Assembly (NCBI GenBank): GCA_002496475.1 | Contig: DAJV01000077.1 | Span: forward strand, 1-8,138 | Direction of reading: 5' to 3' | Source: Vulcanisaeta sp. UBA163 | GTDB taxonomy: Archaea > Thermoproteota > Thermoprotei > Thermoproteales > Thermocladiaceae | DNA: 8,138 nucleotides | Shown here: positions 1-5,490 of the stretch, piece after piece | Numbering within the stretch: the first letter of the stretch is position 1 | Layout: each line of letters opens with the position of its first letter | Position numbers and translations under genes: made by a program | Notes under the pieces: generated by a model | Seen by the model: the letters and a program-made list of their open reading frames with translations, nothing else | What the model was told of the DNA's origin: nothing | Databases searched by the model: none

Positions 1-913
1 AGCGGCCCTATGGCTCGTGATGGCGTTCATCGCCTATGGAAACCCACCGGCGTACTTAGTGACTTACGTATTAATCACGGGCGTTGGTGGTGTGAATTCC
101 TTCGCGTGGGCGTTAATAATGGAGAGACTGAGTAGGGGTAGTAGGGGCTGGGTCCTGGCTAACTTCGCGTTTTACGGTGCCATAGGCAGCCTATTGGCTA
201 CGCTTATCACGGGGCTCGTGGTTGGCGATAACTACATGATCATGCACTACGTATTCCTAGCGAGTGCGTCGTTGATCCTCGTTAACGCGATTAACGTGTG
301 GAGCATTGAGTTAGTTAGTGAGGATTATCGAACCGTTAATGAGTCCCTATCCCTACTCAGGGGTAATAGGAGATTGGCTAGGTTCTTAGCCATTAATACC
401 CTATTCGCCGTTGTGTGGAGCTTCGCGTGGCCCCTCTTCCCACTGGCCCAGGTCTACCTGCTGAACATGAATGTTGAGCAGTTGGCTATTGTCAATGTAA
501 TTAGTGGCGTATCAACACTGGCATTACAGAGGTTTATAGGCAGATTGTTCGATAGGAATAGGAGGTTGGTAATGTTCCTGGGCAGGTTCTTGCTCGTGGC
601 GTTCCCACTATCGTATGCCCTGGCCAGCAACGTCTACGTGATCTACCTGGTAAACACCATGGCTGGGTTCACGAATTCCGCATCTAACGTGGCCTACATA
701 TCCTTCGTCTACGACAACTCTGAGGATAAGAGGACTGCCGTTAGCCTATACAATCTATTCTATGGCATTGGCACGTTGATAGGTTCATTAATTGGCGGCG
801 CATTGGTGCCCATAATGGCCAATTTGGCCGGCCTAAGGAGTGGCGTGAGGTACCTATTGCTTGGCGATGCCGCGGCCAGGGCCGCGGTGGCCACACTATA
901 CGCAAGCGTTTAA
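1..913 (+). CDS. Major facilitator superfamily (MFS) transporter, 5'-truncated by the window edge
   Basis: The open frame runs in from the left edge (first full codon at base 2) and ends at TAA 911-913, so about 303 C-terminal residues are visible; the GTG at 17 and ATG at 20 are internal codons inside a membrane segment and not a credible start. The protein is a chain of hydrophobic helices. A short basic loop (around bases 130-150) precedes a glycine/alanine-rich helix, as in helices 4-5 of MFS proteins. A polar central loop (bases 305-385) is followed by a second bundle. The loop GRLFDRNRR at bases 539-565 is the second copy of the MFS cytoplasmic motif (G-x-L-x-D-R-x-x-R-R) between helices 8 and 9. 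Family membership is well supported. Substrate cannot be told: export of small molecules or sugar/drug transport are both possible. The last helix is short and carries Asp and Arg residues. The next gene starts 47 bases downstream behind its own TATA box, so co-transcription is not required. Confidence 0.85.
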   Translation, partial: AALWLVMAFIAYGNPPAYLVTYVLITGVGGVNSFAWALIMERLSRGSRGWVLANFAFYGAIGSLLATLITGLVVGDNYMIMHYVFLASASLILVNAINVWSIELVSEDYRTVNESLSLLRGNRRLARFLAINTLFAVVWSFAWPLFPLAQVYLLNMNVEQLAIVNVISGVSTLALQRFIGRLFDRNRRLVMFLGRFLLVAFPLSYALASNVYVIYLVNTMAGFTNSASNVAYISFVYDNSEDKRTAVSLYNLFYGIGTLIGSLIGGALVPIMANLAGLRSGVRYLLLGDAAARAAVATLYASV

Positions 914-928
914 TGCAGTTAAGAAGCC

Positions 929-940
929 TTTTTATTTAAG
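929..940 (+). promoter_or_regulatory. TATA box of the GPN GTPase gene
   Basis: T/A-rich element TTTTTATTTAAG is centred about 26 bases before the ATG at 961. That is the usual archaeal TATA-to-start-site distance, so transcription would begin at or next to the start codon and the mRNA would be leaderless. No Shine-Dalgarno sequence is present between the two; the spacer is C-rich. Confidence 0.65.
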
Positions 941-960
941 GCCCCCACTTACCATGGTGT

Positions 961-1731
961 ATGTTCACCGTATTCATAGTGGGTACGGCAGGTTCGGGGA
1001 AGACCACGCTTGTTGATACCTTCGCTAATTGGCTTGAGAATAATCAGTACGATGTGGCTATAGTGAATCTGGACCCTGCCGTGGAGTACGTTCCCTACGT
1101 ACCGGACATAGACATTAGGGATGTGGTTTCGGCTAGGGAGTTAATGAGGAAGTACAAACTCGGTCCCAATGGCTCGATAATAGCCGCAATAGATATGTTA
1201 GCCGTCAGGGCTCAAGAGATAAAGGGTCAGATTATGGATATTGGCGCTAATTATGTCTTGATAGATACGCCAGGGCAGATGGAACTCTTCGCCTTTAGGA
1301 GCGTCGGATCGGTGCTTATCAATAGGCTTAGCATGGATAGATCTGCTGCTGTCTTTGTGATAGACGCCACGCAAGCCCAGACACCGAGTGGTTACATATC
1401 GTCAATGCTCTTGGCGTTATCAACGCAGTTCCGGTTCAATTTATCCCAGGTCAATGTGTTGAATAAGATTGACCTGCTTGATAAACCCGTGATTGATGAA
1501 ATACTCGAGTGGAGCGAGGAGACTGATTTACTCAGGGAGGCGTTGCTTTCAGACCAGGATAATAAGTTGGAGGCCGACTTGAGTGTTAGGTTGTCTGATG
1601 TGTTAACCGCCGTAGGCACATTATCTAGGCCAATACCAATAAGTGCAAGGACCGGTGAAGGCCTTGATGCGTTGTATAGAGTACTTCACAATATCTACAT
1701 TGGTGGCAGTGACTACGATTACCTTGAGTAG
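961..1731 (+). CDS. GPN-loop GTPase (XAB1/Gpn family)
   Basis: A 256-residue SIMIBI-class GTPase of the archaeal/eukaryal GPN family. All nucleotide motifs are visible: P-loop GTAGSGKT at residues 8-15, the NLDPA switch at 36-40, the family-defining Gly-Pro-Asn insertion at 68-70, DTPGQ (G3) at 102-106, NKID (G4) at 168-171 and SAR (G5) at 228-230. Length matches the family norm. In known GPN structures the protein is a homodimer in which the GPN loop of one subunit reaches into the active site of the other. The eukaryotic relatives (Gpn1-3) help assemble and import RNA polymerase II; the archaeal role is not settled, so a chaperone-like role for a large complex is inference only. The start is fixed by the TATA spacing; the ATG at 954 is out of frame. 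The 3' end overlaps the convergent regulator gene by 13 bases. Confidence 0.95.
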   Translation: MFTVFIVGTAGSGKTTLVDTFANWLENNQYDVAIVNLDPAVEYVPYVPDIDIRDVVSARELMRKYKLGPNGSIIAAIDMLAVRAQEIKGQIMDIGANYVLIDTPGQMELFAFRSVGSVLINRLSMDRSAAVFVIDATQAQTPSGYISSMLLALSTQFRFNLSQVNVLNKIDLLDKPVIDEILEWSEETDLLREALLSDQDNKLEADLSVRLSDVLTAVGTLSRPIPISARTGEGLDALYRVLHNIYIGGSDYDYLE

Positions 1732-2726
1732 ATCTCACCAGTGTTCCTAAGCATCACGTAACCCGGCCTTGGTTCTACATGGCTTATCCTGCGAAGGAAT
1801 TCCTTAACGGTAGGTTTATCAATGCTTGCCCTTGCTATTACTATGTCGAATTCCTCAAGGGCCAGCGGCCTTATGGTGAGTCCCATATTGAGTGCTTGTC
1901 CTGCTATGGCTACCCCATAATCAGCGAGCCCTCTGGCAACCTTCTCAGTGACCTCCATATGGGTCTTTACCACATCATTGTAGCCCTTCATTAATTTCCT
2001 TAATTCCTCAATACTATACCCAGTATTCCTGGCGATACCATTAAGTAGTAACTCTATTGCAAGCCTAGTGCCTGAGCCTGGGTTCCTATTAATCATCCTG
2101 AGGCCCAATATATCTGTTAGGTCGCCTATGCTTAGGTATGGCCTATGCACAATACCGAGTAGCCTTAGGTAACCCCTAAGCATTACAGTTTCGTCCCAAG
2201 CGCCCAGCATTTCCATGAATGGCATATTATACTCACCACTAGCTGGATCGATTAGGTGAATACCGGCAATATCCGCGAGCCCATTCATGACCATGTTTAG
2301 TCCACCCATTGAACCAACCCAATGCGTATCAATGCAATACCCCTCATTTTTCATTTCATTTATTACATCCCTAACTATACAGTCATCACTTCCAGCATAA
2401 ACAGTATCACATACGGTACCATCGGGATTCCATGAATACCTCCTCCTTATCGCCCTATACGTGCCTATTAATTCTGCTCCTTCAGTGGTCAACGCCATAC
2501 CTCCCCTATAGCCTCTCCTTGGATTAACGACCTTGGTCCCTAGGCCATTTTCGAGTTTATTAATCAACTCCCACGCCCTTGAATACGGTAGCCCAAGATC
2601 CCTCGCAACGGATAATAAGGATCCCCTCTTCTCAAGGATCTCGAGAAGTCTCGCAGTTATATCATCCATCAGCACCTTTCCATCTCTCTCAAGCACTACC
2701 TCAATCCTATACTTAGGCCTGCCCAC
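1719..2726 (-). CDS. ModE-type winged-HTH regulator fused to a PBP-like ligand-binding domain
   Basis: A 335-residue cytoplasmic transcription factor starting at GTG; an in-frame TAA lies nine bases upstream, so no earlier start is possible. Residues about 20-95 resemble the N-terminal domain of ModE: a helix starting at the TARLLEIL stretch, SLLSVARDLGLPYSRAWELI as the recognition region, a wing with NPRRGYRGG at 68-76 and the LTTEGAELI helix after it. Residues about 105-315 form a periplasmic-binding-protein-like domain of the Pfam PBP_like (PF12727) kind, with the characteristic NRNPGSGTR loop at 213-221 that would clamp a ligand, and a closing YGVAIAG strand at 270-276. This replaces the C-terminal molybdate-binding (TOBE) part of bacterial ModE. 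In archaea the same ligand domain is found fused to MoeA-like cofactor proteins, which suggests molybdate/tungstate or a pterin intermediate as effector; that is inference. A dyad over its own promoter suggests autoregulation. No membrane segment is seen. Confidence 0.85.
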   Translation of the reverse strand: MGRPKYRIEVVLERDGKVLMDDITARLLEILEKRGSLLSVARDLGLPYSRAWELINKLENGLGTKVVNPRRGYRGGMALTTEGAELIGTYRAIRRRYSWNPDGTVCDTVYAGSDDCIVRDVINEMKNEGYCIDTHWVGSMGGLNMVMNGLADIAGIHLIDPASGEYNMPFMEMLGAWDETVMLRGYLRLLGIVHRPYLSIGDLTDILGLRMINRNPGSGTRLAIELLLNGIARNTGYSIEELRKLMKGYNDVVKTHMEVTEKVARGLADYGVAIAGQALNMGLTIRPLALEEFDIVIARASIDKPTVKEFLRRISHVEPRPGYVMLRNTGEIYSR

Positions 2727-2734
2727 TATTTATT

Positions 2735-2751
2735 AGGAATGACTTATTCCT
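2735..2751. promoter_or_regulatory. Candidate operator: AGGAAT-N5-ATTCCT dyad in front of the regulator gene
   Basis: Perfect 6-base arms AGGAAT (2735-2740) and ATTCCT (2746-2751) are separated by five bases. With a single one-base slip the arms extend outward through TTATT and TAATAA (about 2730-2757). The dyad sits between the regulator's GTG start and its TATA box and touches the TATA box, which is a position where a bound dimer would block transcription. Binding by the neighbouring ModE-like protein is inferred; the sequence differs from the known E. coli ModE site. Confidence 0.5.
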
Positions 2752-2758
2752 TAATAAG
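2751..2758 (-). promoter_or_regulatory. TATA box of the ModE-like regulator gene
   Basis: On the minus strand this reads CTTATTAA, centred about 28 bases upstream of the GTG start at 2726. It predicts a leaderless or nearly leaderless transcript. It overlaps the right arm of the dyad. Confidence 0.55.
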
Positions 2759-2788
2759 ATTTTATTTTCATGTAATTCAATAGAATGG

Positions 2789-2797
2789 TTTATTAAT
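2789..2797 (+). promoter_or_regulatory. TATA box of the HAD hydrolase gene
   Basis: TTTATTAAT is centred about 33 bases upstream of the ATG at 2826, so the predicted transcription start is near 2819 with a leader of only a few bases. The predicted start falls inside the small dyad at 2810-2822. Confidence 0.5.
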
Positions 2798-2809
2798 GAG
2801 CTAAAGCCA

Positions 2810-2822
2810 GAGGATATTCCTC
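2810..2822. promoter_or_regulatory. Short dyad GAGGA-TAT-TCCTC at the predicted HAD transcript start
   Basis: Five-base arms with a three-base centre. It contains ATTCCT (2816-2821), the same hexamer as one half of the dyad at 2735-2751, so the hexamer or its complement occurs three times in this 99-base region. It could be a second site for the divergent regulator. It is short enough that chance cannot be excluded. Confidence 0.3.
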
Positions 2823-2825
2823 ACT

Positions 2826-3473
2826 ATGGTGATCAAGGCCATTGTACTAGACTTAGACATGACGCTCGTTAATACACTACCCAAATTCCTGATTTTATTG
2901 AGGGAGTGCGCGGCTAGGTATGGTAAGAACCTAGGCGGGGGCATCAATGATTTACTTAGCATTTACTACAGGGATCCATCATTGAATGAGTTACTTGGTG
3001 AATTATCGCGAAATTTTTGGTTCTGGCATGACTGTTGGCTTCAGTACTCAACCAGGAAGGATTACGGGGAAGTATTTCCTGGGGTCTTTGATTCCCTGAA
3101 GCTTCTTCGTAGTATGGGCAAGAGATTGCTTATAGCAACTGGAAGAGAACTGGAGTGTTGGCGTATGCAGGATGAGTTGAGGTACTATGGGTTCACGGAA
3201 TTGATAGAGGGCTGCGTGTCTCTTGGCGATTTAGGTCCAGGGCATGATAAACATGATTTAGTGAAGAGAGCCGTTGAGATGCTTAGGTTATTACCTAACG
3301 TTGTTGCTTATGTGACCGACCATCCCAGGGACATTATGATGGTTAATGGTTTAGGTACAATAAACATAGGAGTCGCCACCTGGGTTAAGGAGTTCCCCGC
3401 GGCTAAATTCGTGATAGGTAGCGTGGCTGAGTTACCCCAACTTATTACCGTGCTTGATGAAGCCTTTTATTGA
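2826..3473 (+). CDS. HAD-superfamily phosphohydrolase
   Basis: A 215-residue soluble Rossmann-fold hydrolase with the four HAD motifs in order: DLDMT at 9-13 (nucleophile D9 and acid/base D11), Thr105 in LLIATGRE (motif II), Lys142 (motif III) and TDHPRD at 164-169 (motif IV; D165 and D169 bind Mg2+). The pattern and the spacing TDHPRDIMMVNGLG-x(3)-IGV match the phosphoglycolate-phosphatase-like branch. Between motifs I and II lies a small helical C1-type cap (about 16-85) unusually rich in aromatics (FWFWHDCW near 64-71), which will decide substrate. The motif I residue after the second Asp is Met where Gly is common. Substrate is not identifiable: phosphoglycolate, a nucleotide or a sugar phosphate are all possible. 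No in-frame earlier start exists close to the promoter. The final 29 bases overlap the convergent Ig-like protein gene. Confidence 0.85.
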   Translation: MVIKAIVLDLDMTLVNTLPKFLILLRECAARYGKNLGGGINDLLSIYYRDPSLNELLGELSRNFWFWHDCWLQYSTRKDYGEVFPGVFDSLKLLRSMGKRLLIATGRELECWRMQDELRYYGFTELIEGCVSLGDLGPGHDKHDLVKRAVEMLRLLPNVVAYVTDHPRDIMMVNGLGTINIGVATWVKEFPAAKFVIGSVAELPQLITVLDEAFY

Positions 3474-5397
3474 CCATAATACCTGTGACGGCCCCAATTG
3501 CTATTGGTGCAAGGTATGTAAGTAATATGTACCAGGGTATCCCCAGTAGACCTGGCATGACTATTATATAGTAGGGTCCGTAGGTACTTGGTTTTACATA
3601 TTCATTACCTGGATAATAAATAAGGACTTTGTAATTACCCGGTACATTGAATGGTATTGAACCCCTTATGTAATTACCCGTAATGGGTATTTCATAGGTA
3701 CTAATGGTTTTATTACCGCTACTTATGGTTATCGTTATGTTTCCATTAACGTAATTAATCGGTATATCCGTCGTAAGACTTATAATAAACAGGACATTAC
3801 CACCGGCGGCAATTAGGTTATTGCTTTCATTTACAGAGAGACCTAAGGAGGCCCTCTTTATGTTTAGGCTTTTTGTTGCACTGCATGATTGGTAATTAAT
3901 GTTTCCAGGCCATGAAACAGTTATGGTGTAATTACCCGGTGTTTCAGGCGTGAATACATATTTACCCATGCCGCTTGTGTTTACGTAGATCATTCCACTC
4001 ATTGGGATACCACTGCTTGGTGTTACTTGGATATTTAATTGTGTATTTATGATTGCTGGGTTCATGTAACTTATTACCGTAATTTCATGCAGGACCTCCG
4101 GGGTTCCATTAACCGTAATCGTCAAAGAACAAGGTGCTCTTTTAACGGTTAACGTGAGGTTTGTGGAACTTGGTAGGTAGTTTGGGGAGTTTACGTAGTA
4201 GATCAGTATTAGGTATGTGCTTGCCTGTGGTGGTATCCATGTGGTCTTAACACTACCATTTACGGGTGTGTAACTGCCTATTACTGATGAGGAGCCGTTA
4301 ATCATATAGCTTATGGTTAGTGTGCCTCCGGAGATTGGCGGTGATAACTTTACGTATATGCTCACGGCGTTTCCATAGGTGATGTTTGTGTTATTTATGT
4401 AGGCTATTATGTAGACTGTGCCCGGTAATACAAAGAATGTGTAATTCGCAGTGGCCTCTTGGAAATAGGTGGTGTTTGTGAATAAGACTGTTAATGTATG
4501 GTAGCCAATACTGTAATTCACGGGTAGTATGTATTGAGCGGTTCCCTGGATGTTCGTTGTTACGTTAGTCACGTAATTATTATCAACATACACTCTCAAC
4601 TGCTGATTCTGTAGTGGGCCTACTGGTGTTGATGTTTGTATTGATATTGGTAGGTAATTACCGTAATCAACTTTGTTGGATTGGGCACTTAGCACTATTG
4701 TTACTGGTGTTGGTACTATCGTGAATGTAAGCGTCTCATTGGTGTTCCAGCTATAGCCTCCAGCGTCTATATAGCTTATCCTGAAGCCTAGTGTTACTGT
4801 GTTAAGTGTGTATGGTCCAGGTGTCACGATGATGCTTGTGTTTGATGGGGGTTTTACGGTGAAGACGCTGGTGCTCACTGCAGCATTGATCCCGGACGTG
4901 GCAATTAATGCCGAGGTTATTGGTATGGGACTTGCGTTTACCACTTTGATCATTACTGTTTGCGGTATACCACTGTATAGTGTGCTGGATATGGTGCTAA
5001 TACTTATACCTGGGACTATTGAGGACACCGTGAAGTGGTAACTCGTGGAATAACCTGATGACTCTATCACCAGTGTTGCATTGTAATCGCCCTGCTCAAG
5101 GCCAGGCACCGTTATATTAAACGTATTGCCTCCAGGTTGCAACTCAACTACGCCTTGAGTACCTTTACTACCTATGCCCAGCGTATACGTTATGTTTATT
5201 GGCATAGGTAGGTTGTTGTTTATGTCTATTGATATTGTACCATTTATCCCGACACCGGTGTATATTTGTGTATTATTACTGATAGATTCTGGGTATGTTC
5301 CGTAATACCACGTAACACCGATTACAGTAAATGGCGTCGGTGGATCCACGCCAAGCGCAGCTAGTACCGCGTGTATTATTAAGAGGGTTATCATCAT
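3445..5397 (-). CDS. Secreted, membrane-anchored protein with tandem Ig-like modules
   Basis: A 650-residue surface protein that I cannot assign to a named function. Residues 3-16 are a hydrophobic signal segment, residues 617-641 a C-terminal membrane helix followed by a short basic tail (NKRLHQAR), so nearly the whole chain is outside the cell. Residues about 18-130 and 131-228 form two beta-rich domains. Four similar modules follow at about 231-326, 327-420, 421-515 and 516-615, each ending with a pattern of an aromatic-led strand, a Pro/Gly-Asn turn with Tyr, and a last strand ending in KRA or LPG/MPG. They resemble the Ig-like repeat families of archaeal and bacterial surface proteins. 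More than 20 Asn-x-Ser/Thr sequons are visible, and lysine and cysteine are scarce. The only two cysteines, C423 and C505, both lie in module three. An in-frame TAA just upstream fixes the start at the double ATG. A role in the S-layer, adhesion or as a partner of a transporter is only inference. Confidence 0.75.
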   Translation of the reverse strand: MMITLLIIHAVLAALGVDPPTPFTVIGVTWYYGTYPESISNNTQIYTGVGINGTISIDINNNLPMPINITYTLGIGSKGTQGVVELQPGGNTFNITVPGLEQGDYNATLVIESSGYSTSYHFTVSSIVPGISISTISSTLYSGIPQTVMIKVVNASPIPITSALIATSGINAAVSTSVFTVKPPSNTSIIVTPGPYTLNTVTLGFRISYIDAGGYSWNTNETLTFTIVPTPVTIVLSAQSNKVDYGNYLPISIQTSTPVGPLQNQQLRVYVDNNYVTNVTTNIQGTAQYILPVNYSIGYHTLTVLFTNTTYFQEATANYTFFVLPGTVYIIAYINNTNITYGNAVSIYVKLSPPISGGTLTISYMINGSSSVIGSYTPVNGSVKTTWIPPQASTYLILIYYVNSPNYLPSSTNLTLTVKRAPCSLTITVNGTPEVLHEITVISYMNPAIINTQLNIQVTPSSGIPMSGMIYVNTSGMGKYVFTPETPGNYTITVSWPGNINYQSCSATKSLNIKRASLGLSVNESNNLIAAGGNVLFIISLTTDIPINYVNGNITITISSGNKTISTYEIPITGNYIRGSIPFNVPGNYKVLIYYPGNEYVKPSTYGPYYIIVMPGLLGIPWYILLTYLAPIAIGAVTGIMVNKRLHQAR

Positions 5398-5401
5398 TGT
5401 T

Positions 5402-5421
5402 AGTTAATGAGCGAATTAACT
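5402..5421. promoter_or_regulatory. Dyad AGTTAAT-N6-ATTAACT between the TATA box and start of the Ig-like gene
   Basis: Perfect seven-base arms at 5402-5408 and 5415-5421 around GAGCGA. It spans the predicted start of transcription of the minus-strand gene, a position suited to a repressor operator. The arms are A/T-rich, so a chance dyad is possible; no regulator can be named. Confidence 0.4.
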
Positions 5422-5423
5422 CA

Positions 5424-5432
5424 TTTAAAAGC
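5424..5432 (-). promoter_or_regulatory. TATA box of the Ig-like protein gene
   Basis: Reads GCTTTTAAA on the minus strand, centred about 31 bases upstream of the ATG at 5397. It predicts a leader of five bases or fewer. Confidence 0.55.
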
Positions 5433-5452
5433 ACTGCTAACACGCATCTAGA

Positions 5453-5460
5453 CTTATAAG
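5453..5460 (+). promoter_or_regulatory. TATA box of the methylthiotransferase gene
   Basis: CTTATAAG, a clean archaeal TATA box and itself palindromic, centred about 34 bases upstream of the ATG at 5491, which gives a predicted leader of roughly eight bases. It sits 20 bases from the oppositely directed TATA box at 5424-5432, so the two promoters of this 93-base region are compact and could interfere. Confidence 0.6.
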
Positions 5461-5490
5461 TGCTGTAGTGTTTCCTAACTTACCAATAGT

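Noticed and set aside
17..22. GTG/ATG at 17-22 as a true start of the MFS gene.
   Set aside because: The frame stays open to the left edge with hydrophobic residues, and 298 residues would lack several of the expected twelve helices.
1392..1619. Minus-strand 75-codon open frame inside the GPN GTPase gene.
   Set aside because: Low-complexity serine-rich shadow of a gene with all its motifs on the other strand.
3853..4700. Direct DNA repeats corresponding to the Ig-like modules.
   Set aside because: Modules resemble each other in protein pattern only; I see no long repeated nucleotide stretches, so the duplication is old.
4799..5041. Plus-strand 80-codon hydrophobic open frame opposite the Ig-like protein gene.
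   Set aside because: Antisense reading of beta-rich coding sequence; hydrophobicity arises from Thr/Asn/Ile codons reversed, with no promoter.
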